DNA from: Lentimicrobiaceae bacterium
Lineage (GTDB): Bacteria; Bacteroidota; Bacteroidia; Bacteroidales; P3
Direction: 5' to 3'
Length of the DNA stretch: 64,000 nucleotides
Assembly: GCA_022510485.1 (NCBI GenBank)
Contig: JAFLTI010000006.1
Location: 7,577 to 71,576, forward strand
The notes beneath the pieces were generated by a model. It ran no database searches and had not been told where the DNA came from. It saw nothing but the letters and a program-made list of their open reading frames with translations. Below, one piece after another: positions 52,985-61,340 of this stretch (positions are counted from its first letter, which is position 1; the number at the start of each line of letters is the position of its first letter). Made by a program: the position numbers and the translations under genes.

Positions 52985-53923
52985 ATGGAAAACAAACCGC
53001 AGGTTAAAATCTTTTCTTGCCGCGCAACCCGCTATCTTGCAGACAAAATCGCCAAAGAATACGGCGCTCCGCTCGGACAGTCGGATGTATCGGTATTCTC
53101 CGATGGAGAGTTCAGACCCTCTTACGAAGAAAATTTACGAGGAAGCGATGTGTTTATCGTGCAGTCTACCTTTGCTCCCTCCGACAATCTGTTTGAGCTG
53201 CTGCTTATGATAGATGCCGCCAAAAGGGCTTCTGCCCGCAGCATTATCGCGGTGATGCCCTATTTCGGCTGCGCCCGTCAGGACCGCAAGGACAAACCCC
53301 GCGTTCCCATTACATCTAAGTTGGTTGCCAATCTGTTAACCGCAGCTGGTGTATCGCGCGTCATCACCATCGACCTGCACGCCGACCAGATACAGGGCTT
53401 TTTTGAAACGCCGGTAGACCACCTTTACGCTTCGTCGGTCTTTGTTCCTTACCTGCGTTCCCTCAACCTCGACAACTTTATGGTGGCATCTCCCGATACA
53501 GGAGGAACCCGCCGCGCCAGTATGTACGCCAAGATTTTTGGTACAGGCTTTGCTATCTGCTACAAGCAACGCAGTAAACCCAATGTGGTAGACAGTATGG
53601 AGCTTATCGGCGATGTAGAAGGCAAGAATGTGGTTCTTGTAGATGATATACTCGATACGGGCAACACTATGATAAAGGCTGCCGACCTGATTTTGGAACA
53701 TGGAGCCAAGAGCGTGCGTGCAGTGGTTACCCACCCTGTGCTTTCGGGCAATGCCATAGACCGTATCGAAAAATCCAATATCAGCGAGCTTATCGTAAGC
53801 GATACGATACCTATCAGCCGTCCTTCCGACAAGATAACCGTAGTGTCGGTTGCCAAGCTGGTGGCGGAAGTGATTCGGCGTATCGAATCGTTTGAAAGCA
53901 TCTCCAATCTCTATACATTGTAA
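52985..53923 (+). CDS. prs: Ribose-phosphate pyrophosphokinase
   Basis: A 312-residue enzyme making PRPP from ribose 5-phosphate and ATP, the precursor of purines, pyrimidines, NAD, His and Trp. Motifs: the flexible FSDGEFRPS loop, YFGCARQDRKDKPR (ATP site), TIDLHADQIQGFF (metal site), and the PRPP-binding loop VVLVDDILDTGNTM. The length is standard. It sits just upstream of rplY, an arrangement seen in many bacteria, although rplY here has its own promoter. Confidence 0.97.
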   Translation: MENKPQVKIFSCRATRYLADKIAKEYGAPLGQSDVSVFSDGEFRPSYEENLRGSDVFIVQSTFAPSDNLFELLLMIDAAKRASARSIIAVMPYFGCARQDRKDKPRVPITSKLVANLLTAAGVSRVITIDLHADQIQGFFETPVDHLYASSVFVPYLRSLNLDNFMVASPDTGGTRRASMYAKIFGTGFAICYKQRSKPNVVDSMELIGDVEGKNVVLVDDILDTGNTMIKAADLILEHGAKSVRAVVTHPVLSGNAIDRIEKSNISELIVSDTIPISRPSDKITVVSVAKLVAEVIRRIESFESISNLYTL

Positions 53924-53948
53924 GATTGACAATAAAATGCTACCTTTG
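53918..53948 (+). promoter_or_regulatory. Promoter of rplY
   Basis: TTG at 53918-53920, 20 bases, tacctttg at 53941-53948. The -33 element is in the last codons of prs. Confidence 0.65.
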
Positions 53949-53949
53949 C

Positions 53950-53985
53950 GCCCTTGTTTCCCAAAAAGGAGGCAAGGGCTTTTTA
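53950..53985 (+). promoter_or_regulatory. Leader hairpin before rplY
   Basis: gcccttg (53950-53956) pairs with caagggc (53973-53979) and is followed by ttttt. It forms at the very 5' end of the predicted mRNA and resembles a terminator or attenuator; the loop contains an aaggagg-like purine run. Confidence 0.45.
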
Positions 53986-54009
53986 ATAAACAAATAAACA
54001 GACAAAATC

Positions 54010-54609
54010 ATGAAAGTTGTATCTATGAGTGGTTCTCTCAGAGAGAACGTAGGGAAAAAAGATGCGCGTGATCTTCGTTTGCAAGGCAGAGTTCCCTGTG
54101 TGGTTTACGGGGGCGAGAAAGAAATCCGTTTCAGTGCCGAAGCCAAAGATCTGATCGAATTGTTCAACAAACCCGAAGTTTGCTTCGTAGAATTGGACAT
54201 CAACGGGCAAAAAGTAAAGGCAGTTCCCCAAGAAGTGCAGTTTCACAAGGTTACCGACAGCCTTCTGCACGTTGACTTTTTGGAATTGCGTGACGACCGC
54301 CCCATCTCGATGGCAATTCCTTTGGTTGTTACCGGTAACTCGGTAGGGGTGCTCAAGGGCGGTAAATTGATAAAGCGTATGCGCCGTCTGCAACTTCGCG
54401 CCTTGCCCGCCGATATGCCCGAAAATATCGTAATCGACATTACCAAGCTTGATATTGCCGATGAAGTGAAGGTAAAAGACCTTTGCAACGAAAAATACAA
54501 GATTATGGGCGATATGACCGCCGCCGTAGTTTCTATCAAGGCTACCCGTAATGTGGCTGCCTCTGCCGAAGCTCCGGCTGCCGAAGGAGAAGCTGCCGAA
54601 GCGAAATAA
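54010..54609 (+). CDS. rplY: 50S ribosomal protein L25 (CTC form)
   Basis: A 199-residue protein of the longer TL5/CTC type. An N-terminal L25 domain binds 5S rRNA (GKKDARDLRLQGRVPCVVYG), and a C-terminal beta domain follows (residues about 95-180, with VVTGNSVGVLKGG). The Ala/Glu-rich tail (ASAEAPAAEGEAAEAK) is typical. The leader hairpin suggests autogenous control. A strong terminator follows. Confidence 0.94.
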   Translation: MKVVSMSGSLRENVGKKDARDLRLQGRVPCVVYGGEKEIRFSAEAKDLIELFNKPEVCFVELDINGQKVKAVPQEVQFHKVTDSLLHVDFLELRDDRPISMAIPLVVTGNSVGVLKGGKLIKRMRRLQLRALPADMPENIVIDITKLDIADEVKVKDLCNEKYKIMGDMTAAVVSIKATRNVAASAEAPAAEGEAAEAK

Positions 54610-54633
54610 TCTTCTTTACGGTCGTAAGACTTC

Positions 54634-54669
54634 AAAAAACGCCGCGAGTTCTCGCGGCGTTTTTTTTTT
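54634..54669 (+). terminator. Terminator after rplY
   Basis: aaaacgccgcgag / ctcgcggcgttttt, a very stable GC-rich stem followed by nine or more Ts. Confidence 0.92.
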
Positions 54670-54810
54670 ACCTTTTCCGTTTTTTGCCTTTTGCCGATAA
54701 GTAGCTCGATTTGGTCGGTTAAATAGGGTGTTCTGCCGAAAATGGGCTTTTGGGATTTGCTTAAAACACAGTGTCAGTATAAGTTTGCCCTGCTTAAAAC
54801 CCCTACATTC

Positions 54811-56187
54811 ATGGTTCGGCATCAAAAATTTCCGGAATATCTTATCAGGGTATGGCTCGGGGCTGTGTTGTGCTTCGGTACCGGCAGCCTGTGCGCTCAA
54901 ACCGACAGCACTGCCCAACAGAACAGCAAACCGGAGGCGTGGACTTTGCAGGATTGTATCGACTATGCGCGCGAAAACAACTTACAGGTAAAATCGGCGC
55001 AACTGAATCTGCAAAGTGCGCAAAACGACCTCAAAACGGCAAAGGCATCGCGCTGGCCCTCGCTTTCGTTCAGCTCCTCCCAAGGTTTTACTAACGGTTA
55101 CCGTATGAACGAAAACGGTGTGCGTGCCACCCAATCGCAATATACCGGCACTTATCAAATAGCTTCTAACGTGGTGCTCTACAACGGAGGCAAAATCAAT
55201 CAGACCATCAAGCAGCAGAGTCTTTTGCAGGAATCGAGCAAATTGTTGGTGGAAAAGGCTAAAAACGACATAGAAATTTCGGTTACGGCAGCCTTTTTAG
55301 AGGTGCTTTACGCCAAAGAAAGCCTCCAGACCGATTTGCAGGTGTTAGAAAATTCGCGCTCGCAGTTGGAGCGGGCGCAGGCTCGCTACCAAGCTGGCTC
55401 TATCAGGCAGAGTGAGCTGGCGCAGATACAGGCGCAGTACGAAACCGACCGATACAACTGTGTGGTTGCTCAGAGCACCTTAGAAAACCGGAAATTAGAC
55501 TTAAAGCAATTATTGGAGTTAGAACCAGAAGAAACTATGGAGATTGCCGCTCTCGGCAACGAAATGGCGGATTTGATGAGAGCCTTGCCCTCGGTGGCTT
55601 CGGTTTACGATCAGGCGGGTAGGAATATGCCCGAAATCCGTGCCTCCGAAATCCGTTTACAGGCTTCCGCGCACGCCCAAAAGGCAGCGCGTTCCCAAAT
55701 GATACCCTCGCTTACGCTCAACGCTTCGGTGGGAACAGGCTATTACACCTCCGCCCAGTTTGCCTTTCTCAACCAGTTGAACAACAACCTCAACGAAAAC
55801 GTGAATATCGGCATATCCATTCCCATTTATCAAAGACGGCAGGCAAAATCTTCGATAGAAGCCGCCAAGATAAACACCCAACAGGCTATGCTGGATTTGC
55901 AGAATGAACAGAAACAATTGCTCAAGGAAATAGAACAGGCGTATCAGGATGCCTATTCGGCTCAGAACCGTTTTGAAGCCGCCCAAAGCAAACACGCGGC
56001 ATCCGAACTGAGCTACCGTTTGGTACAGGAAGAATACGAAGCGGGTGCAAAAACGATGGTAGACGTGCTTACCGAAAAATCCGTTTACCTCGCCGCCGTA
56101 GAAGAAATGCTTAAAGCCAAATATCAGACGGCTCTTTCCTTGCGCCTTTTAGATTTTTACACCCAAAGGGAAAATGCCTCATTTTAA
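54811..56187 (+). CDS. TolC family outer-membrane efflux protein
   Basis: A 458-residue outer-membrane channel subunit of a tripartite exporter. The ATG at 54811 is chosen because it gives a usable signal peptide (FPEYLIRVWLGAVLCFGTGSLCAQ); the track start 69 bases earlier adds a non-signal extension. The mature part has two outer-membrane-efflux repeats of long coiled-coil helices (WTLQDCIDYARENN opening the first, IRASEIRLQASAHAQKAARS opening the second). It is the first gene of an operon with a MacA-like adaptor, MacB-like ATPase and permease, and a two-component system, and overlaps nothing (one base to the next ATG). Confidence 0.9.
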   Translation: MVRHQKFPEYLIRVWLGAVLCFGTGSLCAQTDSTAQQNSKPEAWTLQDCIDYARENNLQVKSAQLNLQSAQNDLKTAKASRWPSLSFSSSQGFTNGYRMNENGVRATQSQYTGTYQIASNVVLYNGGKINQTIKQQSLLQESSKLLVEKAKNDIEISVTAAFLEVLYAKESLQTDLQVLENSRSQLERAQARYQAGSIRQSELAQIQAQYETDRYNCVVAQSTLENRKLDLKQLLELEPEETMEIAALGNEMADLMRALPSVASVYDQAGRNMPEIRASEIRLQASAHAQKAARSQMIPSLTLNASVGTGYYTSAQFAFLNQLNNNLNENVNIGISIPIYQRRQAKSSIEAAKINTQQAMLDLQNEQKQLLKEIEQAYQDAYSAQNRFEAAQSKHAASELSYRLVQEEYEAGAKTMVDVLTEKSVYLAAVEEMLKAKYQTALSLRLLDFYTQRENASF

Positions 56188-56188
56188 T

Positions 56189-57439
56189 ATGAAAAAGAAA
56201 GGTTTAATTACCGTTTTAGCCATTGTGCCGGTAGCGGCAGTGGTGTTCTTTGTTGCAGGAAAAGGCGGCAGGGGAGCCAAAAAGCCGATGTACGAAACTC
56301 AGGTTATCAGTCGCGGCGATATGGAAAACAGCGTTACCGCCACCGGTACTATCGAACCCAAGGAACAGGTGGAAGTAGGCACGCAGGTTTCGGGAATCAT
56401 CGACAAGATTCATGTAGACTACAACAGCCTTGTTAAAAAAGGCGAAGTGATTGCCGAATTAGACAAAACCGTGTTGCAGGCGGAGTTGGAATCCGCCCGC
56501 TTGAGCGTGGAATCGAATAAAAACGAGTTTCTTTACCAAGAAAAGAACTACAAACGCAACCAACAGCTGTATAAAAAGAAACTGTTGAGCGACAGCGAGT
56601 TTGAAACCATAGAATACAATTACAAAAAAGCTAGGATAGCTTACGAACAGTCTTTGGCGCAAGAAACCAAGGCGCGTACCAATCTGGGTTACGCCACTAT
56701 CTATTCGCCCATAGACGGAATCGTTATATCAAGGGCTGTGGAAGTTGGGCAGACAGTGGCTTCTTCTTTCAGCACGCCCACGCTTTTTACCATAGCCAAC
56801 GATTTGCACAGTATGCAGGTGGTTGCCGATGTAGATGAAGCCGACATAGGGCAGGTAAGCGAAGGTGCGGAAGTTACTTTTACCGTAGATGCCTATCCGG
56901 ATGAGGTTTTTGAAGGGCAGGTAGACCAAGTGCGTATGCAGGCGGTTACCAACAATAATGTGGTAACCTATCAGGTGGTGATCCATGCCGAGAATCCCGA
57001 ACTGAAGCTTAAGCCGGGCTTGACCGCCAATATCAGCATTTACTCCATGCGGAGGCAGAATGTATTGCGCTTGCCGGTAAAAGCCACCCGCTTTAGACCC
57101 GAAGACGAACAGGGAGCCAAGCCCGGAAGAGGCAAGGGAGAAAGACCCGAAGGTGGTCGGGAACTTAGCCCCGGAAAAGGACAGGAACATCAGGGAGAAA
57201 GGGCTATGGTTTTTGTAATGGGCAAGGACGATGACGGACAGCCGGTTCTACAGCCGAGAAAAGTGAGCGTGGGCGTTTCCGACCGGATTTATTACGAAGT
57301 GTTGGATGGTTTGAAAGAGGGCGAAGAAGTATGCCTTGGTATGGGCGGTTCCGAAGGTCCGTCGGCGTTTTCTTCGGCACAGAGAAGTCCTTTTATGCCG
57401 GGTCCTCCGGGCAGAAACGCAAATAACCGGAAAAAATAA
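56189..57439 (+). CDS. MacA-like periplasmic adaptor (HlyD family)
   Basis: A 416-residue membrane-fusion protein. The start at 56189 (MKKKGLITVLAIV) is one base after the tolC stop and begins the N-terminal membrane anchor; the track start at 56174 lies inside tolC. The lipoyl halves are VEVGTQVSGIIDKIHVDYN and RTNLGYATIYSPIDGIVISR, flanking a coiled-coil hairpin (about 90-165). Beta-barrel and membrane-proximal domains follow. The C-terminal region has a Gly/Pro/charged insertion (PGRGKGERPEGG) and a Pro-rich end that I do not see explained by the family. It links the MacB-type ABC pair to TolC. Confidence 0.92.
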   Translation: MKKKGLITVLAIVPVAAVVFFVAGKGGRGAKKPMYETQVISRGDMENSVTATGTIEPKEQVEVGTQVSGIIDKIHVDYNSLVKKGEVIAELDKTVLQAELESARLSVESNKNEFLYQEKNYKRNQQLYKKKLLSDSEFETIEYNYKKARIAYEQSLAQETKARTNLGYATIYSPIDGIVISRAVEVGQTVASSFSTPTLFTIANDLHSMQVVADVDEADIGQVSEGAEVTFTVDAYPDEVFEGQVDQVRMQAVTNNNVVTYQVVIHAENPELKLKPGLTANISIYSMRRQNVLRLPVKATRFRPEDEQGAKPGRGKGERPEGGRELSPGKGQEHQGERAMVFVMGKDDDGQPVLQPRKVSVGVSDRIYYEVLDGLKEGEEVCLGMGGSEGPSAFSSAQRSPFMPGPPGRNANNRKK

Positions 57440-57444
57440 GGGCG

Positions 57445-58197
57445 ATGGCGTTAAAAAAGATTATAGAAGTTTTGGATTTATGCCGCGATTTCAAGGTGGG
57501 CGGAGAAACCGTGCATGCTTTGCGGGGTGTGAATTTCGAGATAGAGCAGGGCGAGTTCGTTACTATTATGGGCTCCAGCGGTTCAGGAAAAAGTACGCTC
57601 TTGAATGTGTTGGGATGCCTTGATACGCCTACTTCGGGCGAATATCGTCTGGATGGAATTTCGGTTCGCAGTATGAATAAAAATCAAAGGGCTGATATCC
57701 GGAACCGTAAGATTGGTTTTGTGTTTCAATCCTACAATCTGCTGCCCAAAACCACCGCGCTTGAAAATGTGGAACTGCCGCTTCTCTACAACCCCTCGCT
57801 GACTTCTTCCCAACGTCGCCAAAGGGCAATGGAAGCCTTGTATAAAGTAGGTTTGGCAGACCGCGTGGCGCATCGCTCCAATCAGATGTCGGGCGGGCAG
57901 CAGCAAAGGGTTGCCATTGCCCGCGCCTTGGTAAACGAACCGGTATTGATTTTGGCAGACGAAGCCACCGGAAACCTCGATTCGCGTACCTCTTACGAAA
58001 TATTGAGTCTTTTTCAGGATTTGCACCGCGAAGGGCGCACCATCGTTTTTGTTACGCATAATCCCGAACTGTCGGGCTTCAGCAGCCGCAACATAGTGCT
58101 TAAAGACGGGCGCGTTATCGAAGACCGCCTCAATCCGGACATCCGTTGCGCCAAAACCGTTTTGGAATCGCTACCCAAAGAGGAAAACCCCCTTTAA
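57445..58197 (+). CDS. MacB/LolD-type ABC transporter ATPase
   Basis: A 250-residue ATP-binding subunit. Walker [17 protein letters not shown]-loop [18 protein letters not shown] (family-typical), signature [16 protein letters not shown], Walker [14 protein letters not shown] and H-loop FVTHNPE are all present. In MacB the ATPase and permease are one chain; here they are separate genes, as in many Bacteroidota. It sits between the adaptor (5 bases upstream) and the permease (10 bases downstream). Confidence 0.94.
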   Translation: MALKKIIEVLDLCRDFKVGGETVHALRGVNFEIEQGEFVTIMGSSGSGKSTLLNVLGCLDTPTSGEYRLDGISVRSMNKNQRADIRNRKIGFVFQSYNLLPKTTALENVELPLLYNPSLTSSQRRQRAMEALYKVGLADRVAHRSNQMSGGQQQRVAIARALVNEPVLILADEATGNLDSRTSYEILSLFQDLHREGRTIVFVTHNPELSGFSSRNIVLKDGRVIEDRLNPDIRCAKTVLESLPKEENPL

Positions 58198-58207
58198 TTG
58201 AACGCAG

Positions 58208-59428
58208 ATGAACTGGAAAAATTTAATACAAATGGCGTTCCGCTCGCTAAAGAGCAACAAGTTCCGTTGTTTTTTAACGATGCTTGGTATAATTATCGGC
58301 GTATCGTCGGTTATCACGATGCTGGCAATCGGGCAGGGTTCCAAACAAAGCATACGCGCGCAGATTTCAGAAATGGGATCCAACGTAATTATGGTTTTTC
58401 CCGGAAACCGGCGTGCCGGCGGGGTGAGGCTTGGCGCGGCGGATATGCAGACGCTCAAGCTTAAGGACTACGAAGATGTAAAGAAAGAAGCCTCTTTGTT
58501 GAGCCATGTTTCGCCTATGGTCAGCAGCAGCGGTCAATTCATATACGGCTCCAAAAACGCCCCCTCCACGCTTTACGGAGTTAACGCCGACTATTTGGAA
58601 ATACGCAAGCTGGAAGTGTCGCAGGGCGAGATGTTCAGCAAGGAAGATATACGTTCTTTGGCAAAAGTCTGCATAGTGGGGCAAACCGTTATCGACAATC
58701 TTTTTGATGCCGGCGATGAGGTGTTGGGTAAAACCATCCGTTTTAACGCCACGCCATTCAAGATTATCGGCATCTTAAAAAAGAAAGGCTACAACAGTAT
58801 GGGGCAGGACCAAGACGACTTGGTGCTGGCTCCCTATACTTCGGTGCAGAAACGTATCTTGGCGGTTACTTATCTGAGGGGGCTGTTCGCCAGTGCGGTC
58901 AAAGAAGAAGAAAGCGATGCGGCGATAGAACAGATTACGGCTATTTTGCGCCGGAACCACAAGATTCAGGAGGGAGCCGAAAACGATTTTGAAGTCCGCT
59001 CGCAAGAAGAAATCAGCAATATGCTGAGTTCCACCACCAATCTGCTTACGATACTTTTGGCAAGCATTGCCGGCATATCCCTCTTGGTGGGCGGTATCGG
59101 CATTATGAACATTATGTATGTATCGGTAACCGAACGCACCAAAGAAATAGGCTTGCGGCTCTCTATCGGAGCCAAGGGCAGGCATATCCTGTCGCAGTTT
59201 CTCATAGAATCGGTGTTTATAAGCATAAGCGGCGGTATTGTGGGCGTGCTCTTGGGTATATTGGCTTCTTTGGCGGTAAAATATATGGCGGGATGGCCTA
59301 TCTTTGTGCAGCCTTGGTCGGTTCTGCTGGCTTTTGTGGTCTGCACGGTAACAGGCGTATTTTTCGGCTGGTATCCAGCCAAAAAAGCGGCGAACCTCGA
59401 CCCTATCGACGCCTTGCGTTACGAATAA
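58208..59428 (+). CDS. MacB-type ABC transporter permease
   Basis: A 406-residue permease of the type VII ABC (MacB/FtsX) class. An N-terminal helix (FLTMLGIIIGVSSVITMLAIG) is followed by a large periplasmic MacB_PCD domain (about 50-270), then three C-terminal helices beginning LLTILLASIAGISLLVGGIGIMN and ending with FFGWYPAKKAANLDPIDALRYE, the diagnostic terminal motif. It uses ATP hydrolysis by the previous gene product to drive periplasmic substrate through TolC. The substrate is unknown; macrolide, peptide or lipoprotein export are precedents. Confidence 0.93.
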   Translation: MNWKNLIQMAFRSLKSNKFRCFLTMLGIIIGVSSVITMLAIGQGSKQSIRAQISEMGSNVIMVFPGNRRAGGVRLGAADMQTLKLKDYEDVKKEASLLSHVSPMVSSSGQFIYGSKNAPSTLYGVNADYLEIRKLEVSQGEMFSKEDIRSLAKVCIVGQTVIDNLFDAGDEVLGKTIRFNATPFKIIGILKKKGYNSMGQDQDDLVLAPYTSVQKRILAVTYLRGLFASAVKEEESDAAIEQITAILRRNHKIQEGAENDFEVRSQEEISNMLSSTTNLLTILLASIAGISLLVGGIGIMNIMYVSVTERTKEIGLRLSIGAKGRHILSQFLIESVFISISGGIVGVLLGILASLAVKYMAGWPIFVQPWSVLLAFVVCTVTGVFFGWYPAKKAANLDPIDALRYE

Positions 59429-59437
59429 GACACCGTT

Positions 59438-60538
59438 ATGAAAGACATTACAGCGATAAATAAAGAACCCCAAGCCGGCAGGAACCGTATATTTTTTGTG
59501 GCGGCGCACGTGGCGGTATGGCTGTTCTTCTTTTTATGGCCTTGGCTGTTGTTTCATGGCGAAACGCCCGGATTTGAACGCTTTTATTTCCGTTACCTGA
59601 TTTTTCCCTGCCTGTCGGTAATTGCGTTTTACATCAACTATTTTCGTTGGATTCCGAAATACTTTTTTGAACACAGGACAGTCCGCTTTGTATGGATGAA
59701 CCTGATTTTGATAGTGGCGGGCATCGCGGTGATTCAATATTGGCATCACGGGGTGGTGGATATGGTTTTTGGAATCCCCGCAAGACGTCCGCCGGGAAAC
59801 GGATTCCGATGGTTCTTCATATTTCAGAATTTCATCAACCTGTTTATGGTTGTTGTGGTGGCGTTGGTGCTGCGGCTTTCGCGCCGTTGGTACAAGGCAG
59901 AAATAGACCGTCAGGCATTGGCGAACCAAAAGAATTTAGCGGAGTTAAAGAACCTCAAAAGCCAGCTTCATCCGCATTTTCTGTTCAATACCCTCAACAA
60001 TATTTACGCCCTTATCGAGATTGAACCGGCTCAGGCGCAGACTGCCGTTTACGATTTGGGAAACCTGTTGCGTTACGTGCTAAAGGAAAGCGAGCGGGAG
60101 CGTGTTCCCCTGCAAGACGAAACGGCTTTTATAAAAAACTATATCGGTTTGATGAAACTCCGTCTCAGTTCAAAAACGAGCCTGAAAGTGGAACTTCCCG
60201 ACAAAGAAAGCATACAAGGTTTTTCCGTGCCGCCGCTTTTGTTCATCAATCTGATAGAAAACGCCTTCAAACACGGCATCGGACAAGGAAAATCAGAGAT
60301 AGAGATACGCCTCTTGCCCGACAAGGTTCAAAAAAGGTTAATCTTTACTTGCCGTAACACCACCTTTGAGGGAAAGGAAACAGAAGAAAATCCGCTGTTG
60401 AAGCAAGATACGGGCGTGGGCTTGCCCAATCTTGAAAAGCGTTTGGAATATATCTACGGTGAGAACTGCCGTTTTAAGACGGAAGTGAGCGAAGGCATCT
60501 ATACGGCGAGCCTCGACCTGCCTTTAGAAACGGAATAA
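59438..60538 (+). CDS. LytS-type sensor histidine kinase
   Basis: A 366-residue kinase. Four membrane helices occupy about residues 20-160. The His_kinase (LytS/YehU type) phosphoacceptor region LKSQLHPHFLFNTLNNIYAL is at about residues 175-195, and the ATPase domain has FINLIENAFKHGIGQG (N-box) and a G-box DTGVGLPNLEKRL. No extracytoplasmic sensor domain is visible, so the membrane core may sense envelope stress. It is paired with the LytTR regulator 17 bases downstream and co-encoded with the exporter, which it probably controls. Confidence 0.92.
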   Translation: MKDITAINKEPQAGRNRIFFVAAHVAVWLFFFLWPWLLFHGETPGFERFYFRYLIFPCLSVIAFYINYFRWIPKYFFEHRTVRFVWMNLILIVAGIAVIQYWHHGVVDMVFGIPARRPPGNGFRWFFIFQNFINLFMVVVVALVLRLSRRWYKAEIDRQALANQKNLAELKNLKSQLHPHFLFNTLNNIYALIEIEPAQAQTAVYDLGNLLRYVLKESERERVPLQDETAFIKNYIGLMKLRLSSKTSLKVELPDKESIQGFSVPPLLFINLIENAFKHGIGQGKSEIEIRLLPDKVQKRLIFTCRNTTFEGKETEENPLLKQDTGVGLPNLEKRLEYIYGENCRFKTEVSEGIYTASLDLPLETE

Positions 60539-60555
60539 AGCTTAAAAGGAACAAT

Positions 60556-61338
60556 ATGCAGACAATCGCTTGCGTGGTAGTTGACGATGAGCCTTTGGCA
60601 CTCAAAATGATGTGTTCATACGTGCAGAAAACGCCGGGTTTGGAATTGGCTGGTGCTTTTTCGGATAGTGCGGAAGCTTTGGCGTTCTTGCGTTCCGGCA
60701 AGGTGGAGCTGGCTTTTCTCGATATTCAGATGCCGGGGCTCAACGGTTTAGAGTTGAGTACGCTGCTTCAAGACCGCCCTCTGCGGATTGTTTTTGTTAC
60801 CGCTTTTGAACAATACGCCCTGCAAGGCTTTAAGGCAAATGCCTTGGATTATCTGCTCAAGCCCGCCAGTTACGATGACTTTATGCGTGCCGTAAAAAGG
60901 GCGCAGGCGTGGTTTTCAAACGCGGCATCTGTAGTTCAAGATACTGGCGGCAATGAGGTAATCCGCAGCGATTCGGAACGCAAAGACGGCTTTTTTGTGC
61001 GTGCCGATTACCGTTGGGTCTATATCCGTACCCAAGATATTTTGTTTGTAGAAAGCGATAAAGACTACGTAAAGATACATCTCGACCCTGCCGGAAAATC
61101 GCGTCAGGATACGCCCGGTTCTCCTTTCTGCGTTATGACCCTGCAATGCCTCAAAGTGCTCGAAGAAAAACTTTCGTCAGAAGATTTTGTGCGGGTTCAC
61201 CGTTCTTATTTGGTAAACCTCAACCGTGTGGCAAGCATAGAAAAGAGCCGCATCGTCTTTGCCGACAGCCAATCGGTGCCGGTGTCCGAATCCTATCGTC
61301 AGGCATTGGATAACCGTATTGCCGATAGAAGTCTTTGA
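60556..61338 (+). CDS. LytTR-type response regulator
   Basis: A 260-residue regulator. The receiver has the acidic pair in VVVDDEPLA, the phosphoacceptor Asp in LAFLDIQMPGLNG (about residue 56) and the Lys in YLLKPASYDDF. The LytTR DNA-binding domain starts near GFFVRADYRWVYIRTQDILF and includes FVRVHRSYLVNLNRV (family signature). It probably activates the tolC-mac operon. Convergent with rnr, with only two bases between the genes. Confidence 0.94.
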   Translation: MQTIACVVVDDEPLALKMMCSYVQKTPGLELAGAFSDSAEALAFLRSGKVELAFLDIQMPGLNGLELSTLLQDRPLRIVFVTAFEQYALQGFKANALDYLLKPASYDDFMRAVKRAQAWFSNAASVVQDTGGNEVIRSDSERKDGFFVRADYRWVYIRTQDILFVESDKDYVKIHLDPAGKSRQDTPGSPFCVMTLQCLKVLEEKLSSEDFVRVHRSYLVNLNRVASIEKSRIVFADSQSVPVSESYRQALDNRIADRSL

Positions 61339-61340
61339 AG

